Position numbers and translations under genes: made by a program. Of a DNA stretch of 64,000 nt, positions 1-10,899 are shown piece after piece (positions within the stretch are counted from its first letter, which is position 1; each line of letters opens with the position of its first letter). Origin of the DNA: Microdochium bolleyi (Eukaryota > Ascomycota > Sordariomycetes > Xylariales > Microdochiaceae); NCBI GenBank assembly GCA_001566295.1, contig KQ964257.1, positions 558,001-622,000 of the forward strand, given 5' to 3'. The notes beneath the pieces were generated by a model. The model made no database searches, had not been told where the DNA came from, and saw only the letters and a list, made by a program, of their open reading frames with translations.

Positions 1-1527
1 CCACGATGCAAATATTGTCCTCGAGTTGCCGCATTGGGAAGCGGCAGGCGACGGCTGGTCATGCGGTTCTGCGTTTGAGCGGTCAATGTGTTGGAATCAT
101 GACGTGGGACGGAACACGTCTTACGCAACAAGCAGTACGCAGCACGCAGCAGTTATGAATAATTAGGTGATGGCACGGAGCATCGGGCGAGACTCGTACG
201 AGGGGACGGGCAGTCGAACACACTGGCGGGTGCGGTGTGCCCTTCGCCGCCAGGGCACGCACTTGCGCCGCGATGGTGAAAACAGAGGAGTGGCAGGTGA
301 TGCGTCAAAACGCAGCAGGCGCCCCGCAATAGCCGACATTGGCGATGACTGGGTGCATGGGGAGGGAAGGCGCGACCCGCGGCGCTTGCTGGTGGTGGCC
401 GCCAAGGTCGTGCCTTCCATGACGGAGCCTAGCAAATTCTGTTTTTCCTGGTGCCCAGGTGACTGGGAGGGCCTGAGTCGTCCCAAGGCCTGGTGTCAAG
501 GCGGCATCCGCATGTGGGTTTTAGGTAAATCTTACGCAATCGAAACTTGGCTGTCGTGACGAAACCTCCGCTTCGCGACGAGGCGCAACGTGCGCCCGAC
601 TTACAAAATGAAATCATCGCCGCCTTGCCGCCCCTCGCGGCGGCCTGCTAGAGAATTCTGTGAAGAGTCTTGCATGTTCCAGCGATCGACCACTTGCGAC
701 ACCAACAGAGCCCGACACCCAATTCAGCACGACATTACCACCATCACCACCGCTCTCACAGTCACACCGACGAGGCATTCGAACCACGCAACCGCCCTCG
801 ATACCGAAAGAGAACCTCCTGGGCTGTTCAAAGTTGGCAAACTCGCTTCGACGACGACGACCACAGCGACCGCGTACCACTGACGCCATTGAGACCACAC
901 TCAGCCATCACAACGCTAGCGTCGCATCCCCGCTTTCTCACAGGCACCCCCGTCAAGGTCGCAGAGAGCGAAGCCTCGAGGCACGAGTCGACTCCTACCT
1001 AAATCTTGCCACGAATCTCGAGAAAAGGAGATTTCTAGAAGGGAGACCTCGATTGACGGACCTCGAGACAGAAGGCACCACCCCAAGCGTCAGGGAAATC
1101 GCAACAAGAGACAGATCCTCAAGAACGGGACACACCAGGAGCGTCACGGGACCACTTTGGAAGGCCTCAATAGATCGACCAGCTCGGACAGGGTCACCTG
1201 CCCTGCCTATGGCTGCGCCATCCCCGCGTTTTCTGCATCTCTTCAGCTAGCCTTGTATGCACCCCGCGATTCGGCACTCTTGGCTTTTCCTTCATCTCCG
1301 GCGAAGCACGGCTGTATAAGAGTGCGTTTTGCTACACTCGACAGGAACCGCCTCACCACACATTGCAAAAGCAGGTGGGAAAACCTTAAAAATAAAAACT
1401 ACTACAAAGCAACCGCAACCAGCATCAAACACGGCTTCCACGCGTTCCTGCCAAGAGTCCACACCAACGGAAGGCACTGGTTGAATCATATTTCTCGAGC
1501 GAGCACTCGACACCTACCATCTTCAGC
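1..1527. other. Upstream region without a supported gene
   Basis: No open frame here shows a recognisable family, conserved motif or consistent exon structure. The last few hundred bases before 1528 hold A-rich and C-rich runs with few stable frames, which fits a long 5' leader and promoter for the arrestin gene that follows. The left part may hold the end of a neighbouring transcript, but nothing proves it. Confidence 0.4.
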
Positions 1528-3078
1528 ATGCCACATCTGGTGGCCAACCTGTTCCGGTCGTCAGCCGACACTGCGACCAACACATCAGGCATCTTCAGCA
1601 ACAGCAGTAACAGCAACACCAGCGCCCCTAGCCGTAAGAAGACGACAGCATCCCGTCCCCGTCTAGGTCTGACGGAGGGTATTTCGCGGAGAATATCGTA
1701 CCACTCGTCAGGCGACGACACAGACGGCGATCACCGGGACTCTCCAGCCCCCGCCGTCAAGATGCCAAGCAACCACAACCACCACCGCATCAGCCTCGGG
1801 CCCCTGCATCTGGGCAAGGCCAAGACGTCCAAGGACCCCTCGCGCAACGAGCTCGCTGCGCTCTCGTGGAAGATTGAGTCCCCTCCAGCAGTCATGTATG
1901 GCCCTGCCGACGACAGCACCGGCGCCCTTGTTTCTGGCCAATTGCTGCTGGACGTCAAGGAGGGCAACTTGGAGGTGGAAAGTGTCGAGGCTGAGCTCCA
2001 CATCCGTACGATTCACAAGCGTCCCTTCCAGGCCCACTGCGACAAGTGCTCCGAGCACAAGACGCAGCTGCGGCAATGGTCCTTCCTCGCGGAGCCGACC
2101 GTCCTCAGCAGCTCGAGGTCTCACAACTTCCCCTTCTCGAGTCTGCTCGACGGCCACTTGCCAGCGTCTACAGACAATAGCCTCCTCTCAGTCACCTACG
2201 AGTTTTCTGCCGAGGTCAAGCTCAAGGACTGCCCCGGTCGCCCCCTGCGTATGAACAAGACAATCAACGTGAAGCGTGCGCTGGCAGTCCCAGAGCTGCC
2301 CCACCACAGCATTCGTGTCTTCCCACCCACCAACATCAAGGCCGATATCCACTACCCGCAGGTCATCCACCCTCTGGGGTCCAACACTCTCTCACTCCGA
2401 CTGGATGGCATTGTCAAGCACAATACTGACACCAAGACCGTTGAGTACTGGAAGCTCAAGCGGCTGACTTGGAAGCTAGAGGAGAGCATCGCCACCATGG
2501 CCCCTCCCTGCGAGAAGCACATGCCAAAGGCAACAAGTGACGACGACAGCGCCAGGAAGGGTGTCAAGCGTACCGCCGAGCGCACCATCGGCCACCAGGA
2601 CATGCACAGTGGGTGGAAGTCAGACTATTCCCCGGACGGCTGTGTCGAGGCCGAGATCGACTTCTCTTGCTCGCCTGCGCTGAAGCCTAATTGCGATCTC
2701 AAGATTGGGAGCGGCTGTGCCACAATCACCCACCAACTCGTCGTCGAGATGGTCGTTGTGCAAGAATTTGCGCCAGTCAGCCAGCCCAAGCACATCACAC
2801 CAACTGGAATTGCTCGAATTCTTCGCATGCATTTCAATGTCAACGTGACTGAGCGCTCTGGTTTAGGTGTGAGCTGGGACAACGAGGCACCGCCAATCTA
2901 CCAAGATGTGCCGCCGTCACCACCAGGCTACACGCACCCCGTCTCTGGGGCTGACAGCGTCCAGGACCTCGTGCTTGGAAGTGCGCCAGTCTACACAGAG
3001 GGCAGCTATGCCAGCTCCCTGGCTCCATCGTCTCGCGAATCGTCACGACCCTCGTCAATCCTCTCATCGCAGAACTAA
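1528..3078 (+). CDS. Arrestin-related trafficking adaptor, LDB19/Art1 type
   Basis: A single exon encodes 516 aa. The central part (about residues 70-430) reads as an LDB19-type arrestin fold, including the CDKCSEH segment and long beta-rich stretches on each side. The C-terminus carries two PY motifs, PPIY at 455-458 and PPGY at 465-468, which in this family recruit the WW domains of the Rsp5/Nedd4 ubiquitin ligase. Known LDB19/Art1 proteins direct ubiquitination and endocytosis of plasma-membrane nutrient transporters. The N-terminal 70 residues and the last 50 are Ser/Thr-rich and probably disordered. The ATG at 1528 is the first methionine of the frame, and homology begins well after it. 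The stop is TAA at 3076. Family assignment is firm; the particular cargo cannot be told from sequence. Confidence 0.88.
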   Translation: MPHLVANLFRSSADTATNTSGIFSNSSNSNTSAPSRKKTTASRPRLGLTEGISRRISYHSSGDDTDGDHRDSPAPAVKMPSNHNHHRISLGPLHLGKAKTSKDPSRNELAALSWKIESPPAVMYGPADDSTGALVSGQLLLDVKEGNLEVESVEAELHIRTIHKRPFQAHCDKCSEHKTQLRQWSFLAEPTVLSSSRSHNFPFSSLLDGHLPASTDNSLLSVTYEFSAEVKLKDCPGRPLRMNKTINVKRALAVPELPHHSIRVFPPTNIKADIHYPQVIHPLGSNTLSLRLDGIVKHNTDTKTVEYWKLKRLTWKLEESIATMAPPCEKHMPKATSDDDSARKGVKRTAERTIGHQDMHSGWKSDYSPDGCVEAEIDFSCSPALKPNCDLKIGSGCATITHQLVVEMVVVQEFAPVSQPKHITPTGIARILRMHFNVNVTERSGLGVSWDNEAPPIYQDVPPSPPGYTHPVSGADSVQDLVLGSAPVYTEGSYASSLAPSSRESSRPSSILSSQN

Positions 3079-4538
3079 TTGAGTTCTTGGTGGGGAGGGA
3101 CTTTTTGATGACAATCACATCATTGACGCCTTCATCAGATTCTGATTTCTATTCTCGAAACATCTTACGCAGATACCCCTCTACTCAGCGCAAAACCTTT
3201 CAGCATTCGATAGAAAAAGCGGTTTCTTTCTCTTTCAGGATTTACCATATCACGGAACAAAAGTTCTGGGTACGACATGAATAACGAATGCGAGCATTAT
3301 GAGATACTTTGTTTTCTTCCAGTTCATAACACTAAAATGGTCCTGCAGTACGCAGAGGCACACACGGGAATATTGCATTCTGGCGTCATTTGTTTCAAGC
3401 TGATCGACGGACGATCGATCGCGAACAGCTTCCTCCACAAGCAGCACCGAAAGGTGCACTCTGTACATTAATCGGCATAGCCATGCGACAAAATATACAA
3501 TAAGAGCCAATCGGCACAATTGCTTTGAACCGGTGTTCGACGTGGCCCATCGCCCTTGACCGTGACATGCATCTCTGCGCAGCTCACATGACACGACGAC
3601 GCTGGCCGCAAGTGGATGTGAGCCAGCCCAGCGGTGAATGCCGTGCCGGGCCCCGGAGTACGGGGATTTGAAACCGCGCCTTGGCGACCCACTGGCATGG
3701 ACAGGACCGGCCACGAGGACGGCGTCCTGGGTGCTGAGACGAGGCTGTTGCGGTCCCTGCGTGGTGCCTTGAATACCGGAAAAATTGCGGCGTCTCTCTG
3801 AGATGAGGCTCACCATCTCGAAACAAAGCACAACGTGGGATTGCCTGTGGGAGCCCTGGTCGCCATGTGCAATGCAGTAGCCTGCCAGCCTGTCGACCGG
3901 CCGGACCGAGAAGTTGGGGGAGCCAGGGGTCGAAAAAAGGTGTACCTATCTGGCGCGCGGCGCGGGGCTTCACAGACGCTCAGCTTGGCGGCGGCGTGGC
4001 TTTCCCCATGGTATTTCCCCATCAGGACATCAGGGCAACGAGATTCCGCATCCTCGTCGGCGGCAGCTTCGGAGCGTTACCGTTTAGGCTGATCTTTCAC
4101 CACGGCTTGCGAAGCCGGCCTGCGCCCACCCTGCCCTCTTCTCATTAATACGGTGTGGTCAGACAGGCCCGCCTCCCGTGCGGCCTTACTCTGCTCAGTT
4201 CACAATCCCTGACACGGCAAACCTCCGAGGCAAGATAAGGGTCCTAATCTGCTCGCGCCTGCTTCCTTCCAGTCGTTACCCCTCCTCACTCCTTCTCCGA
4301 CGAATTGAGGGCGACGACAACAAAGTGCAGAACCATTCTGTCGACTGCCATTGGACTACATGGGAACAAGCACGTGCGGTACCGCTTGCAGATCCTTGTG
4401 CAATAGCTCGAGCACAAATCTGTGAGAGAGCCGAATACATCTTCAAAGACTTCCCCATTGCAGACGGCAGCGGAAAACAACCTCCTGCTGATTTCTACAC
4501 CGCCAACGAGCACATTTTTCGACAGTACCACAGACACG
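3079..4538. other. Intergenic region between arrestin and GH94 genes
   Basis: There is no supported gene. The stretch from about 4150 to 4538 is pyrimidine-rich with a CAGACACG context just before the GH94 ATG, which fits a 5' leader. The open frames around 3250-4150 on either strand have no recognisable family. Confidence 0.4.
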
Positions 4539-7136
4539 ATGACCAAAGAAACGATCCTCCACCCAACCGACAATGGGGAGCGGTACCAGCTCAGCAGCCC
4601 GACGGCGATGCCCAAGGCGGGCGGCTTCCTCTGGAACCACAAGATGATGATCCACGCCACATGCCGCGGATACGCGACGGCGCAGTTCATGCAGCCCGAG
4701 CCGGCAAAGTACTCGCACGCGCCCAACATCGAGGCTAAGACGTTCATGCAGCCCGAGCAGGCCTACTACGCGCACCACCCGGGCCGCTTCGTTTACATCC
4801 GCGACGACGAGACGGGCCAGGTCTTCTCGGCGCCCTACGAGCCCGTCCGCGCGAGCCTCGACAGCTTCAGCTTCATCGCGGGGAAGCACGACATGGCCTG
4901 GACTGCCGAGCACCTCGGCATCCGCGTCGTCATGACGCTCACGTTGCCCTCGCACGACGTCGCCGAGCTGTGGACCGTGACGGTGAGCAACCTGAGCGAG
5001 CGTGCCCGCAAGGTCAGCGTGTACCCGTACTTTGTCATCGGATACATGTCGTGGATGAACCAGTCAGCAGAGTACCGCCCAGACCTCGTCGGCATCGTGG
5101 GCAGCTGCATTACCCCATACCAGAAGGCTGCCGACTACTGGAAAAACAAGTACCTCAAGGACAAGACGTACTTCCTGTGCGAGACGACGCCAGACTCGTG
5201 GGAGGCCAATCTGGCTGCGTTTGAGGGCGAGGGTGGTCTGCACAGCCCGTCCGCGCTGCAACAGGCCGAGTTGAGCAACAGCGACGCCCGGTACGAGACG
5301 CCCGCAGCCGTCGTGCAGTACAAGATCTCGCTGGCCGCAAGCCACAGCAGCAGCACTAACGGCACCACGAACGGCGCGCCCGTCAACGGCACCGGCGCAG
5401 CTGGCGGTGACACAACCAAGGAGTTCCGGTTCATGTTCGGCCCGGCGTACGACGACGCCGAGATAAGCACCATGAAGGACAAATACCTGAGCAAGGCTGG
5501 ATTCGCGGCGGCCACCGAGGAGTACGCCGCGTACGTCGCGCAAGGTCGCGGCGTGCTGCAGATGAGCACCCCGGACCCGGCGCTGGATAACTTTGTCAAC
5601 CACTGGCTGCCCCGCCAGGTGTACTACCACGGTGACGTGAACCGGTTGTCGACGGACCCGCAGACGCGCAACTACCTGCAGGACAACATGGGCATGACGT
5701 GGGTGAAGCCGAGCGTGGCGCGGGCCGCGATCCTCCACGCGCTCAGCCAGCAGCGCGACAACGGCGCCATGCCCGACGGCATCATCCTCGTCGAGGGCGC
5801 CGAGCTCAAGTACATCAACACGGTCCCACACACGGACCACTGCGTCTGGGTGCCCGTAGCGGTCGAGGCGTACGTCGTCGAGACGGGCGACTACTCCGTC
5901 CTCGACGAGGTCGTCGAGACGGACAACGGCGACAAGTTCACGGCCTTTGAGCGCGTTGGCCGCGCCATGGACTGGCTGCTGTCGGACGAGGCCCGGGACG
6001 AGCGCGGGCTCAGCTACATCGCCCAGGGCGATTGGTGCGACCCCATGAACATGGCGGGCATCAAGGGCAAGGGCGTGTCCGGGTGGCTGACGGTCGCGAC
6101 GGGCTACGCGCTCCGGCTGTGGGCCGAAGTCGTCGAGCAGCACAAGCAGGGCACAGCCGAGGCGGCGGAGCTGGTTGAGCACTTCCGCGCTGGGGCGCGG
6201 GACGTCAACGCCGTCGCGAACAAGCACCTCTGGGACGGGGAGTGGTTCGCGCGCGGCATCACGGACGACAACGTGACCTTTGGTGTCAAGGATGACCCGG
6301 AGGGCCGGATATGGCTGAACCCGCAGGCCTGGGCTATGCTGGGCGGTGCTGCTGCTGAGGACAACACATCCACATCATCATCAACACAGACGACAGCAAT
6401 GACAAATGGCAACGGATCAGCGGCATCGGGGACGACGGGAAAGAGCACCAAGATCGAAAAGATGATGCACGCCGTCGAATCACAGCTCGAGACCCCGCAC
6501 GGCGTGGCCATGTTCGGCCCGCCGTTCACGGGGATGCGCGAGGACATTGGCCGCGTGACCCAGAAGTACCCGGGCAACGGCGAGAACGCGAGCATCTACA
6601 ACCACGCGGCCATCTTCTACATCCACGCGCTGTACGACCTGGCCGCGTCTGCTTCCGTCACCTCCGCGGCCGCCCAGGAGACCGCCGACCGCGCGTACCG
6701 CCTGCTCCGCAAGATGCTCCCCGGCCCCACCGAGGACGACTACCTCCAGCGCGGCCAGCTGCCCGTGTACACGCCCAACTACTACCGCGGGGCGTGGCGC
6801 GAGTTCCCGCGCACCGCGGGCCTGTCGAGCCAGCTGTTCAACACTGGTACCGTATCGTGGCAGTACCGGTGCTTCATCGAGGGCCTGTGCGGGCTCAGGG
6901 GCTGCAAGGAGGGCCTCACGTTCCGGCCCTTCCTCCCGAGCGAGTGGGACCGGGTCGACGTCGTGCGCAAGTTCCGCGGCGCCGAGTTCGACGTGAGCAT
7001 CAGGAGGGACGCCAGCGTCGGGGCTGGCAACGTCGTGGTGCGGGACGGCGAGGGCAAGGTCCTGGAAGGGGGCAGGTTTACGGGGATCAGAGAGGGGGAG
7101 AGGTATAAGGTCGAGGTGCTGATCTCTGCTGTCTAA
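4539..7136 (+). CDS. GH94 cellobiose phosphorylase-like (NdvB-like) protein
   Basis: A single exon of 865 aa. GH94 enzymes phosphorolyse beta-linked glucosides such as cellobiose to glucose 1-phosphate plus glucose. Residues 1-260 read as the N-terminal beta-sandwich. The (alpha/alpha)6 barrel carries QGDWCDPMNMAG around residues 496-507, matching the GDW-x-D-x-x-N signature that holds the catalytic acid. A typical C-terminal segment follows, running from TPNYYRGAW to the WQYRC region. No signal peptide or membrane segment is visible, so the protein is probably cytosolic. Two Ser/Thr/Gly/Asn-rich inserts, near residues 268-290 and 607-640, interrupt the fold. I chose ATG 4539 (A at -3) over an in-frame ATG at 4422 because the extra 39 residues lack family similarity. 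Fungal GH94 genes are few. A Neurospora homologue called NdvB is, as I recall, induced on cellulose, which fits the nearby GH7 gene. Substrate is inferred. Confidence 0.88.
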   Translation: MTKETILHPTDNGERYQLSSPTAMPKAGGFLWNHKMMIHATCRGYATAQFMQPEPAKYSHAPNIEAKTFMQPEQAYYAHHPGRFVYIRDDETGQVFSAPYEPVRASLDSFSFIAGKHDMAWTAEHLGIRVVMTLTLPSHDVAELWTVTVSNLSERARKVSVYPYFVIGYMSWMNQSAEYRPDLVGIVGSCITPYQKAADYWKNKYLKDKTYFLCETTPDSWEANLAAFEGEGGLHSPSALQQAELSNSDARYETPAAVVQYKISLAASHSSSTNGTTNGAPVNGTGAAGGDTTKEFRFMFGPAYDDAEISTMKDKYLSKAGFAAATEEYAAYVAQGRGVLQMSTPDPALDNFVNHWLPRQVYYHGDVNRLSTDPQTRNYLQDNMGMTWVKPSVARAAILHALSQQRDNGAMPDGIILVEGAELKYINTVPHTDHCVWVPVAVEAYVVETGDYSVLDEVVETDNGDKFTAFERVGRAMDWLLSDEARDERGLSYIAQGDWCDPMNMAGIKGKGVSGWLTVATGYALRLWAEVVEQHKQGTAEAAELVEHFRAGARDVNAVANKHLWDGEWFARGITDDNVTFGVKDDPEGRIWLNPQAWAMLGGAAAEDNTSTSSSTQTTAMTNGNGSAASGTTGKSTKIEKMMHAVESQLETPHGVAMFGPPFTGMREDIGRVTQKYPGNGENASIYNHAAIFYIHALYDLAASASVTSAAAQETADRAYRLLRKMLPGPTEDDYLQRGQLPVYTPNYYRGAWREFPRTAGLSSQLFNTGTVSWQYRCFIEGLCGLRGCKEGLTFRPFLPSEWDRVDVVRKFRGAEFDVSIRRDASVGAGNVVVRDGEGKVLEGGRFTGIREGERYKVEVLISAV

Positions 7137-8190
7137 GATTGAAGTTGTTATGAGGTAGCCGCTCGAAACGAGCCTCGAGCACAAGGTCCTGGGAATATGG
7201 TAGAATGCAGACATTGGATAATCAAGAATGACAATAAATCGACGACAACAACGACAACAACAACGGCGAGGGTGGGCGGCATATTCGTTTTTCGTAGCAG
7301 TTCAAATGATCATAGAGATCATGTCTATTGTAGTTGCCGATATCGCTTTGATCAATCATGCATGATTCAAGGGATTGGCCTGCTGCATCAGCAATTTGTG
7401 AGGAGACTCAATCAGTGCCATGGTGCTGATGCCTTCAACACCCCAGAGCAATGGTTCGCAGTCTCCTCTCTCAGCCCATGCCGGAAGTCATCTCCACTGT
7501 GCCCTCTGCACGAAAATCGACCATCCCTTGGGCAGGGTCCCGATTCGCGACCTTCAGAACCGCAAGCGCACAATGCCCATTGTGCCCAAAAGGGGCACAA
7601 CGATGGGTCCGCCGTGAAGAACATCGTCGGGAGTCTCGTTTCGCTCGAGTGAACGGCCCGACGTCCCACCTGCCCCTCCCCTCGGTGTGCAACGCGATGC
7701 CACAGAGCACAAGATCTGGACGCGTCGGCGAAGGGAGGATCGCCAGAGCGCCAAATGTGTTCACCGGCGATTGGTGGGAAGTTTAGAGCATATCGTGACT
7801 GGATCTGGCGGATGCGACGGTGTTTTGCTGTGGGTTGAAGCTATCTCCTATGCTGAGATGTAGAGAAGGAAGCGCATCCCAGAGGGTCAGGAAAATCTCT
7901 GAAATGTGATTCCTGAGGTGACAGGAGAGCTACAAAGGCCCACGCAACGTTTGGGCTGCAAGGCAATCTGTCGGAATAAGTTCTCTGGCCAATTTTATCC
8001 TGCCATCCAGATCTCAGATTGTTCATGTTGGACTAAGTTCCAACAGCCAGGTCAGGACCCAACACGGCGCTGATACCAGTGGCTGTCATCTTTGAGACCC
8101 CTGGTACAGCTGGATGTGCTCGCGCCGCCCTTCTTCCTGGACGCCTGATGACGCTCAACCCAAGCGGAGGAAACACTGAAAGGAGAAGTC
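7137..8190. other. Intergenic region before Na+/H+ antiporter
   Basis: No supported gene. A short run of ACA/ACG triplets lies near 7240-7265, just downstream of the GH94 stop and probably inside its 3' untranslated region. The small frames between 7400 and 7780 on both strands overlap each other and match nothing I recognise. Confidence 0.4.
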
Positions 8191-10389
8191 ATGTCCACGC
8201 TGGAGCCCAGAACGGACGTGAATGACCTCAACGTGGTCGTCGCAGTGCTCGGTGCGTCGAACAGGACTCACTTCCTCAAACTCGGTCAAGTGTGGTGTGG
8301 GCCAACTGACAGGAGCGCAGGTGGTTTCATGGCACTCTACGGGTTGATTGCCGTCAAGATAAAGACGGCATGGTATCTCGGCGAGGCATGTAAGTGACTT
8401 CAGGGGAACGTCGAAGACGGAACAGGGACACTACCTACGCGTAGATTTGCCCCAACAACGGCTGCGGTGTTGCTGACAGGAGACAGTGCCCGCAATGGTG
8501 GTGGGCATTCTCCTCGGCCCATATCTCGGGGACCTGCTCAACGCGACGAGGTGGGCGACGCCGCCCGCCCCGAACCAGCTCGACGAGATAGCTCTGGGCG
8601 TCATGCGGATCATGATTGCCATCCAGCTGTTAGTACCTCAATAATCCATTGCCCTTTTCCTCCCTTCCTTCTTTCAAGGTCCGCCTCCCGACGAACTTCT
8701 GACTCGTCTGCTGGTCTGCTGCGCAAGTGTCATCGTCGGCTACCAGCTCCCGCCGCGCTACGTGTACCTCCGCGCGCGGGAAATGGCCGTCTGCCTCGTC
8801 CCCGTGATGCTGCTCATGTGGATCTGCACGTCGGCCTGCATCCTCGTGACGATCCCGGACCTGCCCCCCTTGTCGGTGCTCGTCATTGGCGCATGCGTTA
8901 CATCGACGGACCCGATCCTCTCGCAGGCCGTGGCCAAGGGCGCCTTCGCGGAGCGGTACGTGGCCCGGCGGCTGCGCGAGCAGATCTCGGCGGAAGCTGG
9001 CGCCAACGACGGGTTCGCCTCACCGTTCCTGATGCTCGCCATCAATCTGATGACGCGACCCGGTGGTGATGGCGATGGTGGTAGTCAGGGGGTCGGCGTG
9101 GCGGTCGGGAACTGGGTCATCGGCACGCTGGTGTACTTTGTGCTCCTGGCAGCGGCGTTCGGGGCGATCGCCGGCACGGTTGCAAGATATGGCGTCGCCT
9201 TTGCGCTGAGGAGGAAGTGGATCAACGCAGAAGGGTATCTGCTTTTCCCAACAGCTCTCGGGGTCTGTCTGCCCGTCCATATCTCGTCGTCTTTCCTGCC
9301 ACCGTTCTTACGTCCATTCCACAGATCACGTAGCGACTGTTCCCTTCTGACTATGCCTTGATTCTCTTTCTCTAGCTCCTCATCGTCGGCCTCTGCGGCG
9401 CCGTCGGCACGAGCGACCTGCTCGCCTGCTTCGCCGCCGGCTGCGCGCTCAACTGGGACGGACGGTTCCTCGCGGAGTCGGTCCGGCGCCACGACGAGGT
9501 CAACTCGAGTGTCGACGCCACCCTCAACCTCGGCGGATTCATGTACATCGGTACCGTGCTGCCCTGGCACGAGTTCCATAGCCCGTACTGCACGATCCAC
9601 GACACCACGAGCGTGACTCCTCCTTCTCTCCTGTTTTCCGAAACAGGAAGCCTGGGAGCATCCTCGCCAGCGTCCAGCTTCCTATCCGCAAGAAACAAGA
9701 ACATCACGTCAGCCGCTACGACGACGACCACCACCATTACCATGATCACCGGCAGCGGGATCACCTACCCGCGCCTCTTCGCCATGAGCGCGCTGGTGCT
9801 CCTCCTACGGCGCATCCCCGCGCTGCTGCTGTGCTACCGCGCCATGCCGCGGGCCGTGCGCACCTGGCGCGAGGCGCTGTTCGTCGGCTACTTTGGCCCC
9901 ATTGGCGTCGGTGCTGTCTACTACCTCCAGAGCACGCGGCACGTCTATTTTGACCCGGATCTCGGCGACCCGGCGAGCAGGAAGCTGCTCGAGGCGCTGA
10001 GCCCTAGTAAGTCTCTTCCTCTTCTTTGCTTCTATCAGGGTGATGCTGCTCTTTACCTACACTCACCCAAAACTACATGGGTGAGCTTTAGTGAGTTTGT
10101 TTCGGTTTTTTATTATCGAAAATCTTGTGCGACGAGGTCAGGATCTTGTGCGACGAGGTCAGGAATGCAAGTGCAGCACAAAATACATGTTGCTAACGTA
10201 TGACACCCCCCCTCTACAGTCGTCTACTTCCTCGTCCTCTTCTCCATCGTCGTCCACGGCCTGTCGATACCGCTCCTCAGCTTCGCGTACCGGTACTACG
10301 ACGTGCAGCCCGTGCCAGAGGCGATGTCACCCATGGCCCACGCCGTGGGGCGGCAATCATCCCGGCTAAGCGACGTTTCTGGCGGCTAG
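8191..10389 (+). CDS. Na+/H+ antiporter (CPA1, fungal Nha1/Sod2 type), six exons
   Basis: Exons are 8191-8251, 8321-8389, 8487-8628, 8728-9262, 9376-10006 and 10220-10389, giving 1608 nt and 535 aa. All five joins restore the family's reading frame (for example VLG-GFMALYG and IQL-VIVGYQLPPRY). The protein exchanges cytosolic Na+ or K+ for H+ across the plasma membrane. Visible family marks are GPYLGD, the STDPILSQAVAKG segment with the ion-pathway Asp, AEAGANDGF with the conserved Asn-Asp pair, and GYFGPIGVGAVYYL near the end. A Ser/Thr-rich insert of about 50 residues (around 9586-9745) separates two membrane helices. The long cytoplasmic tail seen in yeast Nha1 is missing; the protein stops soon after the last helix, closer in size to fission-yeast Sod2. 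Exon 2 is in frame with intron 1, so the intron is easily missed. It converges with the GH7 gene. Confidence 0.87.
10122..10163 (+). repeat. 21-bp perfect tandem duplication inside antiporter intron 5
   Basis: Positions 10122-10142 and 10143-10163 are identical 21-mers, both beginning ATCTTGTGCG and ending GTCAGG. They lie inside the 213-nt intron 10007-10219, which is much longer than the gene's other introns (69-113 nt). The duplication looks recent because no base differs. Confidence 0.9.
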
Positions 10390-10899
10390 AGTCGGCGGCA
10401 AACTTCAGGGAGGGGACGCCACACACGCACTGCAGCGCTGTTTGAGAGCCGTCAAGCAAGGTGATTTGGTGTGGATGACGGTTGTTGAAAGTCACGGGTC
10501 ACTGTCTGGACCCCGTGTACGAGAATTTCCATGGGTCAGAGGTGAAGGTCGTCACTTCCGCGGCAAGAACAGGCCAGTATCATGAATCCTCGTGTATTGG
10601 CCAAGAAGGATTTTATATACATATATACTTAAGCAACAGCTAAAGAGCGTAAGTGACCATGTCACTTTTTTGCGCAGCCAGGGGGGACGACTGTAGAGCA
10701 ATGGCAAGAACAGGATCACCACAAAAATCCCCGCTCGCATCCTCCACTCCTACTCAACCCCTGCAGCAAGCCCGAGGGCAGGTCAAAAATCCTTGCCAGT
10801 CTCCAGCACAACCCCGGGGCAGTGCGCGCGCACGGAACGATGAGCCCAGCGCAGCGCACAAGAAGAAGACAAAGGAGAAAGGCATACGGCTCAGCTCCC
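10390..10899. other. Shared 3' intergenic space of convergent genes
   Basis: About 510 bases separate the stop codons of the antiporter (plus) and GH7 (minus) genes. An AT-rich patch with ATATATACTTAAG lies near 10618-10635 and could hold polyadenylation signals. No coding frame is supported. Confidence 0.5.

Noticed and set aside
660..1250. Plus-strand frame of 196 codons before the arrestin gene
   Set aside because: Composition is His/Thr/Arg-rich with no family, and it overlaps frames on the other strand; probably leader sequence.
3250..3831. Minus-strand frame of 193 codons
   Set aside because: No conserved motif, no promoter or splice context; sits in the likely 3' region of the arrestin gene.
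5064..6227. Long minus-strand open frame (387 codons) across GH94
   Set aside because: Antisense shadow; its translation is Val/Arg/Asp-rich without domain features.
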